Below, piece after piece: positions 1-12,810 of a stretch of 64,000 nt of DNA. Below the pieces are notes generated by a model. That model searched no databases. It was not told the DNA's origin and was given only the letters and a program-made list of their open reading frames with translations. The DNA is from Scleropages formosus. Its lineage: Eukaryota > Chordata > Actinopteri > Osteoglossiformes > Osteoglossidae. Numbering within the stretch: the first letter of the stretch is position 1; every line of letters starts with the position of its first letter. The stretch is taken from positions 12,525,001-12,589,000 of the forward strand of contig NC_041825.1 in NCBI RefSeq assembly GCF_900964775.1, in the 5' to 3' direction. The translations under genes were made by a program, and so were the position numbers.

Positions 1-756
1 GAAAACATAAACTAGGATTTCTATTTTTATGCCAGACTTTCTTTTGTAGGAGTTATCAAACTTTCACGTCTTCGTGCAACAGGACAATATGCAAAGAGAT
101 GCTGATTAAATACAGTAGTCAGAGGACCTGCACTGAAGTTCTCCGCAGCATATTTGCTTTGCTGCTATCCAAAAAACACCAGTTCTGTGTTTGCCTCTAT
201 CTCCACAAAGACAGATAAGACTGTTTCTCCACAACCATCTACATTTGTACACTGTCTATCTCGGACTGTACGTGGCTCATGAGAAATAACTTTTTCAGCA
301 ACTAGACACACAAGCATATATTGTCATGCTTACGCTTTCTTCCAGGTTAAGAAACCCAAAAGGGTACAATCTGGGATCTTCATCAGATTTCAAATATAGA
401 ACACCATGCAGATAATGTCTGAGGTTCACCTCTGTGTACTGTTGCGCTGTTTTTCCCCACCTTACAATAACCCATCATTACGTGCACAATTTGAAATGAT
501 CCAGTAGCGATAGTGAAACAGCAGCAAAATTAATCGAAATGAAACACCAGTCCAGCTGTTGCCCGGTGCAATCGCGCACGCAGATGTGAGAACAAAGCGG
601 CAATGTGTCCCCCGATGGTATCTTCAGCACCGAGGAAACTTGAGGCTTGCAAAGCTGTGAAATGAGAGAATTTTTGCTAGCTGTCGATGAGCCAGGAAGC
701 TGTGACACCCACCCTTTTGGAATTTCAGAGTAAAGCACACTTCAGACTTACATTTA

Positions 757-1112
757 TTTATTTATTTATTTATCAGACACTTTCCACCAAAGCAACTTCC
801 AATGAACTCTATGTAGTGTTATGAGCCCACACACCTTATTCACCAAGGTGACTTACACTGCTAGATACACTGCTTCCAATGGGTCACTCATTCATACATC
901 AGTGGAACACACTCTCTCTCTCACTCACACACTATAGGTGAACCTGAACAGCATGTCTTTGGACTGTGGGAGGAAACCAGAGCACCAGGAGGAAACATAC
1001 ACAGACACAGAGAACAGGCAAACTCCACACAGACTGAGTGGGGATCAAACCCACATCCTCTCACACCACCCAGGCGCTGTGAGGCAGCAGTTTTACTCAC
1101 CGTGCCACCCGA
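757..1112 (-). repeat. Fish interspersed repeat (GTGGGAGGAAACC family)
   Basis: Carries the hallmark phrases GTGGGAGGAAACCAGAGCAC, ATGCAAACTCCACACAGACT-like and GGGATCAAACCCA. It begins after a (TTTA)n run. A close copy is at 63515-63838. More decayed relatives are at about 7640-7960, 32570-32690, 48600-48740, 56250-56700, 60235-60480 and 62640-62820. Confidence 0.7.
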
Positions 1113-1136
1113 AGACTGAAAGACTTGAGAAATCAC

Positions 1137-1193
1137 TCTCACTCACTCACTCACTCACTCACTCACTCACTCACTCACTCACTCACTCACTCA
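1137..1193. repeat. (ACTC)n microsatellite
   Basis: About 14 perfect ACTC units joining the preceding repeat to a truncated SINE. Confidence 0.95.
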
Positions 1194-1195
1194 CA

Positions 1196-1330
1196 AAACG
1201 TCTACAACCGTTTGTCCCGAGCAGGGTCACAGCGAACTGGAGCCTAACCCGGCCACACAGGGCGTAAGGCCGAAGGTGGGGGGACACCCCCAGGACGGGA
1301 TGCCAGTCCACCACAAGGCACCCCAAGCAG
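1196..1330 (-). repeat. tRNA-derived SINE, truncated
   Basis: Tail and body of the main SINE family of the window (GGACGGGATGCCAGTCCACC); the tRNA-like head is missing. Confidence 0.8.
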
Positions 1331-4300
1331 GAGACTTGAGAAATATTGTGATCAATTGCATATTTTCCTTATGGTGTTAGAGAGATGCTTGATGACACAC
1401 ATGACAGCACATACAAGCTTCCAGTGAAAACTCAAAGATCACAACACTGTTACTGGAATCAATGTGTTCGTGGTCACCCGCATGCTGGGGATGGACATAA
1501 ATTAAAATTCTGAGGACACAGCAAGAAGACAGATAAAATGAAATATGAGGAAAATCTGACTTTATGGCGGGCATTGAGAAGCACCAGTTGCACAGATACC
1601 AAACACCGATTACCGCACCTTTGGTTTGTAAAAAACTGGAAAAGAGTTCTTTGCACTGCTGCTGGGAGAATTGGGTCCTTGCCCATTTTTGTTGGTCTAA
1701 CGTTTTGTTGGAAACTTGCTGTGCGCATTTTATGAGATCCCATAGTTGAAGTGGCTGACTTTCCCGCTGGTAGCTGCACAGGCGGTCTAGCGGCGGGATG
1801 TCGCGATGCAAATATCGCCGTGCTGAACCTCCAACAGGACACCGAGGGGACACCGCGGGACCCGGCGGCAGGGACGCAGCGGCCTGCTGGATCAAGATGG
1901 ATGCTGCGATTACCCGGCAGCGAGGTGGAACCCGGTGCCTAATTTGCACCAGATGTTAGGTGGGTCTGTGCCACTGACAGATGTGGTTTTGAGGAGGCCT
2001 TAATGATGCAGCAACAGAAGTGGCGCTCTTAATCTAACTTGGGCTCCACTCTGTCAGCAAGCAGATTGTGCCAAGGAGGTCAGTTGTGGAAAATGAGAGG
2101 AACATCAACACGGTTCCCACTCAATTTATTATCCCCCCCGCCGGCCGGCTTGGACGTGTATCCGCATGGTGCTGGCCACGTCTTCCTATTTGCATTTTTG
2201 ATCCTGCCTGAACAGTAGCAATTGTTTTCAGACAATGCGGGGCTTTCTGGGCTGCACAGAGCACTGTGTCTGCCTCTCGGGTGTTTGCGTGATGCAGCGA
2301 TGGGGTGTGACGCTCTTTAACGTGGCCATAGCGTTTTCAGCTGAGAAAATAAAGTAATGAAGGTCTGCTAAATAAGTGCCCGGCTAAGACGCGGCTGGGG
2401 AACTGCGGCAACAGTCTGCCATAGTTAACACTCTATTATGCCCTCACCAATAAATCACTTCCCGATGAGAAATTAAATAAATATCTCGGAAATTGAGTGC
2501 AATGCAGCTTTAGTTACGCGATTTAGAATAAATATCCACACAGTAAAATAACATAATCGCTCCAGAACAATGCTTTTCAAAAGAATATTCCAGGCCAAAA
2601 AAAAATATGCACAGTGTTCCAGCAAGTGTTTCCTTTATGACTTTTTGACCATGTGAATCAGCCATCTGTTTGGCAGAGATAAATTGGAGGACTCGCACTG
2701 TATGTTATTTATGGCCCATTAGTTAAATTGTTCTGAGGTGCCGTACACCGAGTGGTCTCTGAGTGGGTTTTTAATGTGTTGGAATGAATGGGTTTTGCTG
2801 TACACCTGTCATCCGAGTCCATGTCTTATTCATGGTGGGCAGCCGTGAGCAGTGCGCTGCGGAACAGTCGGTGTGCGCAGCTCTGAACGCGCGCACACAC
2901 ACACAAACACACATGCATACACTAGCACACGCCGGCTTCTCAGATGGCGGGGCAGCGGTGGGAGCAACCCTGTGGTCACCACCGCAACGCCCCTGTCGAC
3001 ACCCACCAGACAAAGCAGCTGCTGTTTGCATGCACCATTAACCCTTACTTTCCTGCTTTTAATGTTGCATAACTAAGACTGATTACTTACTCTTTCTCAC
3101 CTCTTTGTAAGCGATAACCAGTTGGGTACTACCGAAGCAACGCCTGCTGCACGGCAGAACCAAGCAGGCACACGCTTACAGCTGTCAACATTTCCCTTCT
3201 CATCAGCGTTCAGGGAAAAAGGACAAATATTTAAAGAAGACGATGTCTTTATTTCAAAGAGCAGCTTCTCATAAAGAAAGATGCACGACTTGTACACTTC
3301 AATACATGAGATGTTTTAAAGGAATCTGGGGTACATTAAAGGCCACATTCAAGGGTTAGAACCACATACTCATGTTAACAAGTCAGGTCTCTTAACTGGT
3401 TTGCCACTTGCTGGTAAAGATACTTCCCTTCTTTTAACATAATTCTGTCAATAGCTGCAATCAATAACTGTGCTGGACCAGTTCTTTCAGCCTCTTAAAG
3501 TAGATCCTAACCTTACGCTTTCCGGTGTTTTAATAACTCCACTGCATTAAATTCCACTCCACTAGACAACAAGAAAAAAGGCTTTCAAAGACCAGTCAAA
3601 CTGAAAACAATACAAAACCAGTTTTCTGTCACATTTGGTAAAAAAATCACGGTGACACTATGGTACTAAACAAGGTTTTTTAGTGTACATTTATGTATTA
3701 GCTGTAGCACAGAATTTCCTTAATATACCAGAGTAAGTCAAAAAAAAAAGTTTTAAAAAGTCTATTATTTCTGGGAACTGATGACTCAGTTTCAAGTTTA
3801 TCCCACTGTGATTACATCATGAATATAACGTGCGGCATTAATTTGACTTAATCCATCTTTGGCCGGTTATTTCAGCTCAGGTACTTTATATGCATTTAAA
3901 GACTTTTCATGTAGTCCAAACAATAAATAAATGTCACTTGGGCTACTTGGGAAATTACCTCTCATGGTGAATCACAGCAAGATTGCCATTCTGCAACAAT
4001 AAAGTTGATTCAGTGAAACATGACACTGATAGGTACAGTAAATTGAAGGATGACACTCTTATAAATGCTTTACTTGCTGGTCGTGCTGAAACTGCCTTCA
4101 TCCATTTTTCACTTGTTTTTACCTTGACTTGTTTCCATTAGGCCTGAACTTGCAGTTGGCAGTAAATGAGAACATCTATGTTATACTGCACAGCACTTTG
4201 ACACTTTGAAAACCCTTCCAGAATTACTGCTGTCTGGAAATTCCTTTGACGCATTTGTACATTTCCTAAAGTTTGCAGTCAGTGTCTATGGTGATGTGTG

Positions 4301-7146
4301 AAGTCGGAGGCTGAAAGATGCACTTTGATGTACGGTTCAGGAAAGGGACCTGCAGGTACTGTACCCCGTCCAAGGTGGCTGATGGAATGCAAGCGCCTCA
4401 CAGCATCTTTTTTCTGACATTGTCAAACCATTGATTCTTAACTGAAAGACAGGAAGGCAGCCATGGCAGCGTCATCAAGAGGACTCCTCGTGTGCAGGAA
4501 CGTTCAAAGGCTTTTCCTCCCATCCGCCATCACACAGCAATTCTCTCCGAGTCGGAAAACCTCTAATTATGACCTCAGTGCCACTGAACTAGACAGAGGT
4601 CTCCACTCCGAGTTAACCAAAACAGAAGGAAACGGGGAATGCCGGAGGTGGGGGAGTTTTTTTCGGTGCTATCATTGCAACAAGGCAAGAAGTCTAGTTA
4701 TGAACAAGTTCTCCACGGACATGAGGGTTAGGACCACAGCGTGAACTGGGAGCCCACAGCTCGGCCCTTGTGCTGTGGCAGCCAGTGGCTTAGCGCACAG
4801 GAGAATTCAGCCAAAATTTCAGCCACTTAGTCCCCGCACATTTTATCTGGCATGAAAAAACTAATATCCAACGTATAGGGGCATCTCTGCAAAAGCCCAC
4901 ATGTGGGGATATCATAAGCCAGATGTAGGATTACTGCACATTTATGTGTGGGAAGACCTCAACATGTGTCACGGCACACTTTCGAGGAGTAAACAGAAAT
5001 GCTAAAAGCACAGATTGCAGAATATTAATTTTTCTCTGTGCTCTTCTCTAACAGTTGTGTGGTTAAAATATGTTTTGTTTAGGGAGTGTGAATTTGTTTG
5101 AGCTATGCTGCATTAGGGAGAAGCAGAAATATAATTATTTAAAAAACATGTCTGTGGATGTCTGCTGTCCTCCGTGAACTCACATTACATCCCGCTGTTT
5201 AATTAACAGAAATTAAATTATTCTCCTCTCTTAAGTGGGCAAGTTACGGCCTGACGGAATACAGATGTGGAGACATCTGTCTTGAAAAAGAACATTCGTT
5301 CAAATCAGGCTGGAGGTGTACTCATAGTTAAACTCCAGTTCTGCTAAATAATGCAAATATTAGTTGAAATTATGACATGTTTTACTTTCATTACAGACCG
5401 CACTGTGTTTGCCAAGTAGCAGAAAGCAAATCAACAAGTATACTTAGACTATGACGTAAAACTTGAAAACAAGCAGAGCTGTTTTCTATGAAAACAAAAA
5501 GCAAAAACTTTCATAAGTGCACGAATAGCGCTTTGGAACATTAAAGATTCAAACTGAGCTCGTCTGACTGTTCAGCGATGCCGAAATGCAACATATAAGT
5601 TGTATCTGAACATTTTTGCATGACACTGTAAATAATATGCTGATCAGAAGCAATGTGTTATCCTTACCATAATACATACACTGAACCATAACAAAGCTCC
5701 GTTCAGTGGGGACACTAAGTATTTCTTTAAAACAGTATTTTTTTTAATTAATTTAATTTGTGGGCAAGTACTTCACTGGATGGAAAAAGTGTTTTGTTAA
5801 CCAGAATGTTAAATAATTATTTACTTATACTTGCAATCAGTATGTAAAACATTTTCCTGTATTAAAGTGTTCGTTTCATTTCTTTGTTGCATTTAAAATA
5901 CTGATAAAGATTTACCTATAATAAAGTCCATCACAGTTTGAACCTCTTTCATGAGTAACGACCTTTAAACAGTTATTATCTGACAGGAAAACTTTATCAT
6001 AATGCGCAGCTCAAACATGTAACTGCTGACGCAAATTAACAGACAAGTTCCTCTGAATGGGAAAAAAACCCTGAAAAGGCTCCCTGTGATTCTGCTGTTT
6101 GCACTATGTGGTCACGATGGAAAGCAACACGGTCGGCTGTGGCTCGGCACAGGGCATCCCACCAGGAGGGGCAGCGGACAAACCCTGAAAGCGCAGAACC
6201 GGCCCACCTGGCTCCTCCGAGGCAATGGCCTCCTTTACCCCTTTACTCTATCTGCCCTCCGGTTCTGAGAGCTCTCATAGGTCCTGGCACCGCCTCGGGC
6301 CCACAACGCTCGCAGAGATGCAAAGGTGGCCGAGGCTTTCCGATCCCCGCTGGTACAGTAATGAGGGCCCACCTCTGGTGCGCGCCACTCTTCCACTCGG
6401 CCCTCGGACCCGCGCCAAACCCAGGAAATGGCTTCCATCTGCAGGACAACCGCTTCTTTTCTCTCGCAGAGCAGCGGCGCAAAAGCAAGCTACGAGCGCA
6501 GGGGCCTGTTAAGAGCTCCACGCATCCTGTTATCTCACGCAGGGATCGAATTAGAGCAATTCGCAGAGAGCTGTTCTGCGGAGTTCACATGACAGCTCAC
6601 CGAAACCTGTACACAGAATAAAAATGGCAAACAAGCAATCTGCAGAGAGATTTCTCCCATCTGTATGTTTGTCCTGTGCACAACAGTGGTAATGACCACA
6701 ATGATCACACCTGTTGTTGCACGCCTGCTCTCCTACACCCGATGCCAGCGACAATGGCCCAGGGCATGTTAGGACTTATTACCAGCAAGACGATTCTTTC
6801 TGGAAGGTGCAGGGAACTTGCTGGGAGAAGAGCGGTAAATCTCACACTAGAGCTACTGCAGAACACAGTGCCCCAGATACACCAAGAGGACGACTGTGCA
6901 AAAACAAGACCATTAAAACAACCCTTTCAGAAAAATCACTGAATGGCAAAAAAAGTAATAATAAATGTTCTTTATAACAAGGCAAAACATAAAACCTTGT
7001 CTGAACGATCAGTTGAAATAAATCCATTGTCTAAGAAGAAACAACAACAAACAGGGCATTTTAGCAAATGGGAACTGTGAAACTAAATGAGAGAAGCTGA
7101 AAACTACTATGTCAAAAAATGCATTTCAATTATTTCATTTATGTTC
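1331..7146. other. Gene-free, low-repeat stretch
   Basis: No ORF with a recognisable domain or plausible exon chain. GC-rich islands lie at about 1750-1930 and 6100-6550, the latter with overlapping ORFs of 60-171 codons on both strands, typical of GC-rich noncoding DNA. A CA run is near 2898-2922. AT-rich, repeat-poor blocks (about 2040-2480, 5090-5260) could be regulatory but nothing in the sequence proves it. Positions 1-756 are likewise without features. Confidence 0.5.
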
Positions 7147-7370
7147 ACACACACGCTTTCAGGAGCGCTTGTCCTATACGGGGTCACGGAGCCTACCCGG
7201 TAACACAGGGTGTAAGGCTGGAGGGGGAGAGGACACACCCAGGACGGGACGCCAGTCCGTCGCAAGGCACCCCAAGCGGGACTTGAACCCCAGACCCACC
7301 GCAGAGCAGAACTGTGGTTCAACCCACTGCGCCACTGCGCCACTGCACCACCGCACCACTGCACCCCCCT
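7147..7370 (-). repeat. tRNA-derived SINE
   Basis: Near-complete minus copy. A tandem of short TGGCGCAG/TGGTGCAG-like units in the head (7320-7370) shows the A-box region has expanded several times. Confidence 0.85.
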
Positions 7371-7639
7371 CATTTATGTTCACTATAAAAAAAACACTTG
7401 ACAATTATGTCAGAGAGGTGGAGAGCTATTATGCAAAATAATAGCAATTAAAAACTCTATTCACTAACTATAATCTCTGATCTTTAACTTTCAGCAGAGC
7501 AAGAAGACAACATTTGCAAAGCCAACCTTCTCCCTCCACATTCCAGTGGCTGCAGGGAGCCGTCCTGAGCCTCTAGTGCCGTCTGCTGTCGAGAGCTTCA
7601 CACAGCAATCGCACTTCTGTCTAAAACTGTTCATTCATT

Positions 7640-8515
7640 TACTGTCAGCAACCACTTGGAGGGCTGAAGGGGTCCGGACTCTACCCTGGTAGTTTTGGGT
7701 TTGAAGGACAGTGCACCTTGAATAGGGCAACAATCAATCACAGGGAAATTATATACTTGCGCACTCACACACATACACGGTATGGGCAATTTAGAATTAC
7801 TAGTTCTCCTAAAATATGTCTTTTGGACGGTGGGAGGAAACCTGTGTGAACAACAGGCAACTTCAGCATAGACTAAGATGAATTCGAACCCACAGCAGAG
7901 GACCTGGAAGGCTTAAGGGCTACTGTCTTCTCCACTGTGTCACCCACTTTCTTCCCCTCTTTGCTCTCTCAGACACGATGCTGGTGATCTTGTGCTGTGG
8001 AGCTCTAAAGGGGGCTAACCTGTGTATGTGCTGAGAATCTACACCAAGGCAACACTGCATATTTTGGTTCTGTCAGTTCTTGCACTGCAGCTCACAGCTG
8101 GAAAGCCATTTATTGCAAATTAAAAGCTTATCTAGATACAAAGACAGACACTATCTGTAGACACATTTGTTCAGTCGCTGTACTTCCAGGCAGCTAGCAC
8201 ATGGGAAACAGGACATTTGGTTTATTTATAGAATTTACATGACCATAAACAAGATGGATATCCTACTGGTCTGCTATTGTCAGACAGCATGAAGTCCTAT
8301 TATTTGCCCTACATTTATTCATTTAGCTTATGCTTTTCTCCAAAGTGACTTACAGTTTTAATTATTTACCTATTCATACAGCTAGGCAATTTTACTGGAG
8401 CAATTTAGGGTAACTAACTTGCGCCAGGGTAGTACAGACAGAGGTGGCCTTCAAACCTGGAACCTTTGGGTCCAAAGGCAACAGCTCTAACAAACATGCT
8501 AGCAGCTTAACCTAA
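7640..8515. repeat. Two old repeats
   Basis: 7640-7960 is a decayed GTGGGAGGAAACC-family copy. 8305-8515 is a SINE with L2-like tail in minus orientation (ACATTTATTCATTTAGC, then GGGTCCAAAGGCAACAGCTC). Between them and on to 9530 I see only AT-rich DNA without genes. Confidence 0.6.
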
Positions 8516-9532
8516 TTAATTGAAAGCTTAATTAAAAGCCATAATTAAAAACTTGTTGAAACAAGAGTTCTTAGGGGAAGTCCAAAATTAGTATAATTTT
8601 TACTTTTTTTAATAAAGTAAGTTACACATGTAAGTGAAAATGAGTATTCACTAGTGAAACCCATATTTTTAATCAAAATATTGGACAACTTAGTAAGCAT
8701 TCTGTTATGACATGAATTATCAAGACAGTCTGACCAAAATAATTTTACTCACAACTTTTATTTTACAAGCAACTCTGAAATGTCTATTCAGTCCACAAAA
8801 ATTAAAAACAAACTTGCACCTCAAATTAGACATAATTGGGAACAGAAGTTGTTTTGTAAGTACACTCTACATCACAATGAAAATAATTCACCTTAATTGC
8901 TTGATTTATTCACATTAGTCATTTTTTTTGTCCAAGAGAACCTAATGCTAAATTGACCATGAAAAAAAAAGGTTTAGCTTGGATGTTTGTAAAACAAGAT
9001 GCAAGTGTATATCCATTGCCACGAATAAAATATTTGCCGATTTTGTTGTTTTTTCCATATTCCTCCATTTTCTGTATTGAGATTAAAAAAAAAAAACCCT
9101 CTGTACAACATGTTCAGACCTGGATGTGAAGCTACTCATGGGAATAAAGACACATCAGTAACTACAAGAACTCCTAAGGCAACCTGGATGTACAGCGATG
9201 AAACGGAATGGACATATTCCCCCAGCTTCAGAAAACTCATCATCGTATCTTCAACATCAACCAGCTGTGACACGTCTCCCTACGAGGTAACAATGACACA
9301 AGCATGTGTGTTGCCAGGGTGTAATTGCAATATCTGCATAGATAAAAAAGATTTAGTTCAAGATGGACAAAAGCCTGAACATCAGTACATTGATAAGGAT
9401 ACAAGTTCCCAGAATTAATGCAATTACAAGAGGCAAAACAAATGCAGAAAATCTAAAAACATGCATACACCATCATTTTAGTTCTCATCTTATCAGAATA
9501 CAGAAGCAATTTTGTATGAAACTGTATAAAAA

Positions 9533-9925
9533 TGATTATTTATTAATTTATCCAGCACTTTTTTCAGTTAAGCTGATTATAAGTGGGGGTGCGGTGGCGC
9601 AGTGGGTTGGACCGGGTCCTGCTCTCCGGTGGGTCTGGGGTTCAAGTCCTGCTTGGGGTGCCTTGCGACGGACTGGCGTCCCGTCCTGGGTGTGTCCCCT
9701 CCCCCTCCGGCCTTACGCCCTGTGTTGCCGGGTAGGCTCCGGTTCCCCGCGACCCCGTATGGGACAAGCGGTTTGGAAAATGTGTGTGTGATTATAATAA
9801 TTGACCATTGATACAGTGTCATTGTTTTTACTTACATTAAGTACCTTGTTCAAGGGCTTCAAGCCTTGACCCTTTGATTGCAAGGCAGCAGTTCTAATCA
9901 GTACACTATCTGCAGCCCTAATCAG
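9533..9925. repeat. SINE with L2-like tail interrupted by a younger SINE
   Basis: The older minus-oriented SINE (9533-9583 and about 9800-9925) is split by a full tRNA-derived SINE on the plus strand at 9584-9790. The younger SINE has box A TGGCGCAGTGGG and box B GGTTCAAGTCC. Confidence 0.75.
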
Positions 9926-10360
9926 ATATTTTGTGAACATCTCTCCACCCAAGGATTCTACCGATTCCATTAGTGACAGCCTGCTGAACAAAGCTTACAT
10001 CTCGTAAGCACAGATACACTTTGAGTTGCGCAACATATCTGTTCTGGAAAACGTTACGCAACTAGAAATTTACGTACGCTGAAACTGATCCCACCACCCA
10101 TCCATTAACTGTACCCCACAGGCTAGGCATGCATGTGTACAATGTATTAATGTCAACAAACATGTGGAAGCTGTTATTGCTCTCAATTTCTTTCACAGAA
10201 ACACGCATAAACTTAAGTTCAATTAGTATAAATATAAAAATTACAAATCTACAGTACAGTACATATTTAAGAAGATATTTTTATTGGTGTTTCACATGAT
10301 GCACTGACAAATGTGAGCCTTATAATGATGTAATGGAATATAAACAAAATTTATGTATCT
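9926..10360. other. AT-rich flank of the duplication
   Basis: Contains a near-palindromic hairpin, AGTTGCGCAAC...GTTACGCAACT, at 10024-10053 and an AATAAA on the minus strand at 10280-10285. It is not part of the duplicated unit. It may be the 3' flank and possible terminus of the first Tigger element. Confidence 0.35.
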
Positions 10361-10376
10361 TTGTTGCTCACTATTT

Positions 10377-12218
10377 TCAAAATTTTAGTTGTGGTGGAAA
10401 AAGAACATAGGTGCTGGATGATGATGATATGTTACTTCTTGCAATGTCTCCTCCTTTATGATCATCCTCAGGATAGACTTCAACTTGAATAGCTGAGGCT
10501 GTGCACGTCTTGTGCGATGTGGAAGGCTGCGAAATGGCTGGCTGACTTGTGCATTCAGTCTTCCTTATGAAGTTAGATGACCGATCAGCTGTTTTTCTTT
10601 TGTTCTCGTAAATCTCTCGATAACAGGCTAAGGACTCATCCACGCCTCTTTGGGCTTTGAAGAACCGTGAGGCATTGGGATCCATTTTCTCTAATCGTGC
10701 CATTCCTGACGCAATCTCAAGGAACGCTGTCGACATTTCTTTGGTAATGAAACGTTTTGGTTCCTCTTCCGGCTCTTCCGATGCCTCAGCTTGAATTTCT
10801 GCAACTTTTGTTGCTTCTAATTCAAGCAGATCTTCACTGGTTAATTCCTGTCCATGCGATTCAATCCATTCTTCAAGATCATTTCCATCAACGTCTAATT
10901 CCAACTGCTCAGCAAGCTTCAGAATTTTTTCAGCGACTTCCTCACAAGTCTCATCCTTTTCAAAACCATTGAAGCAACACGCAAACTGCGGGCACAAGCT
11001 TTTCCAAGCAGAAATACAACAATTCTGTGAAAGCGCTTGCCATGCCTTTGCAATGTTTAGAATACCGTGGTAAAGACTGTACGACTTCCAAAAGTCTCTG
11101 ACCATTTGATTAGGATCTCTGTCCAGAGCAGCTGCTGCCTGCGCAAAAGTCGCGCGCAAATAATACGCTTTGAAGTTTGCCATCACACCCTGTTCCATCG
11201 GCTGGATGAGCAAAGTGTTGTTGTTGGATGGAAGGAACACGACTTTAACATTCGGATGAAAATCGTCCAAATGAGCAGGATGACCGGGAGCATTGTCGAG
11301 AATAAGCAAAATCTTGAAGGGAATGCCTTTCTCCCTGCAATATTTCTCAACTTCAGGGATGAAACAGTTAAAAAACCAGTCCTCAAAAATTGCAACAGTA
11401 ACAGATGCTTTTGGATTTGACCGATAATAAACAGGGAGAGTTGCCTTACTGATGCCCTTCAATGCACGTGGATTTTCTGAATGATAGACAAGCAGTGGTT
11501 TAACCTTACAGCAACCAGAAGCATTGCACCCAAGCAACAGAGTCAGTCTATCTTTTCCAGCTTTGAATCCTGACATTTCTTTTTCTTCTTCAGAAATACA
11601 TGTCTGAGACGGCATTTTCTTCCAGAACAGTCCAGTTTCATCTACATTAAAAATCTGTTGCTGCAAATAACCCCCTTCTTTGATTATTTCCTTCAACATG
11701 GCAGAAAAGCTTTCAGTTGCTGCTACATCACCACTAGCAGCATCACCACTAACTTTGTTATGAAGACCAACACGATTCTTGAAACGGTAAAACCATCCAT
11801 TACTTGCCACAAATGACTGACAAGCAGTTGGATACTTTCCCTTTATATCTTCATAAAGACTTCTAGCCTTTGCTTGAATATTCATTAGGCTTAATGGGAC
11901 ACATTTTCGGATTTGGTCTTCCATCCACATCATCAATAACTTTTCCATTTCATAAATAGCCCCGGAATGCCGTTTCGTTATTATTGTTGACTTTAAAGGG
12001 GCACATCCTTTCACACGCTCTTTGATACAGTCAGCATTTTTTACAATTGTATTCACTGTTGACACCGACAGACCAAGTTCACGCGCTATTGCCGATAAGT
12101 TCTGTCCACCTTCATATTTCTTTATCATTTTCATTTTCATCTCTAAATCAATTTTTGTACGCTTCCGCTTGGGTTGTGTAATCTTAGCATCTGTGTGCCT
12201 CTTTCCAGTCATGATCAT
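10377..12218 (-). CDS. Tigger (pogo superfamily) transposase, copy 1, intact ORF
   Basis: Single-exon ORF of 613 residues resembling TIGD1-type Tigger transposases. Order: a psq/CENP-B-type helix-turn-helix (about 20-62, with SAIARELGLSVSTVNTIV), a second CENP-B-like DNA-binding domain (about 75-150), a DDE_1 catalytic domain (about 185-400) and an acidic C-terminal part. Catalytic motifs: NVDET with D193, LDNAPGHP with D308, and QPMEQG with E342. Most Tigger proteins have Asp at the last position, so Glu is unusual. It would cut and paste its element at TA sites. A minus-strand AATAAA lies at 10280-10285. I could not define terminal inverted repeats for this element; a hairpin-like GTTGCGCAAC sequence near 10024-10053 is a possible terminal region. 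ORF integrity implies youth, conversion or selection. Confidence 0.9.
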   Translation of the reverse strand: MIMTGKRHTDAKITQPKRKRTKIDLEMKMKMIKKYEGGQNLSAIARELGLSVSTVNTIVKNADCIKERVKGCAPLKSTIITKRHSGAIYEMEKLLMMWMEDQIRKCVPLSLMNIQAKARSLYEDIKGKYPTACQSFVASNGWFYRFKNRVGLHNKVSGDAASGDVAATESFSAMLKEIIKEGGYLQQQIFNVDETGLFWKKMPSQTCISEEEKEMSGFKAGKDRLTLLLGCNASGCCKVKPLLVYHSENPRALKGISKATLPVYYRSNPKASVTVAIFEDWFFNCFIPEVEKYCREKGIPFKILLILDNAPGHPAHLDDFHPNVKVVFLPSNNNTLLIQPMEQGVMANFKAYYLRATFAQAAAALDRDPNQMVRDFWKSYSLYHGILNIAKAWQALSQNCCISAWKSLCPQFACCFNGFEKDETCEEVAEKILKLAEQLELDVDGNDLEEWIESHGQELTSEDLLELEATKVAEIQAEASEEPEEEPKRFITKEMSTAFLEIASGMARLEKMDPNASRFFKAQRGVDESLACYREIYENKRKTADRSSNFIRKTECTSQPAISQPSTSHKTCTASAIQVEVYPEDDHKGGDIARSNISSSSSTYVLFPPQLKF

Positions 12219-12295
12219 AGTATGACTAAAGTCACAAACACAAGAAAATGTCTGAAAGAATGAAAATGTTTAGAAACTGATTGGTAGCAAGTACA

Positions 12296-12475
12296 AACCA
12301 AGACCGAAGAAAAAGGAACTGGTTCCTATGGTGAAATGTGAGAAATTAACTGTACTTTAGAATCACGTATCTGCGATCTCTCCTCCTGTTGATGTAACGC
12401 ACTCTTTGTAATTTTCTCTGACATGTATATTGCTCTGAAGATAATCATTTGCTTAATGAACAAAGGTAAATGTGC
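12296..12475 (+). repeat. L2-tail repeat, unit 1 (partner 18607-18786)
   Basis: Old copy of the repeat whose tail reads like TCTGCTTAATGAATAAATGTAAATGTAA. It lies between the Tigger ORF start and the msrb1 SECIS and is repeated at 18607-18786. The same family is at 30260-30452 and at the end of the LINE at 44572. Confidence 0.6.
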
Positions 12476-12742
12476 TGTATAGTTAGTGAAAGGTCACCAC
12501 AAGGCACCAGCACAGGCAATGTATGTCAGCAATGCAAAGTTTTCTTAATTTTTACTATTGATTATTTTAAATTTGCATAAGTACAAAAATTACATAAACT
12601 GCATATTACACAGCCCAAAATGTGTCTGTATTGCTCTACAAACAATTTTAGGAACAAGGGAGGCTGTCGTAGTGTAATACTGTACAATTGTGTGTGTACA
12701 ACTGAAATAAAGCAATGTCAGAGTCACGGTGTTCATTTCCCG

Positions 12743-12810
12743 GTGTGGTCACGGACACATCTGTGTGCTGAACGAAGCTTTGTCCAACACGCTTCATAAG
12801 CCATCCACAC
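12743..12810 (-). promoter_or_regulatory. SECIS element of the second msrb1 copy
   Basis: Identical by eye to the SECIS of the complete gene: same GTGTGG/CCACAC base helix, ATGA/AGAT core and AAA apical loop. Its preservation fits either recent homogenisation of the two units or continued use. Confidence 0.85.

Noticed and set aside
1137-1193. Regular short repeats resembling a CRISPR array
   Set aside because: A pure ACTC microsatellite without spacers, in a vertebrate genome.
1377-1949. 190-codon minus-strand ORF with overlapping ORFs on the other strand
   Set aside because: No domain, low-complexity composition, heavily overlapped on both strands, no splice or start context; looks like chance openness in a GC-rich patch.
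4463-4744. 93-codon plus-strand ORF
   Set aside because: No homology recognised, no splice-like borders that keep a frame with neighbours.
6106-6621. 171-codon plus-strand ORF in GC-rich DNA
   Set aside because: Several frames on both strands are open together, residue use is Pro/Arg/Ala-rich as expected by chance, and no family is recognised.
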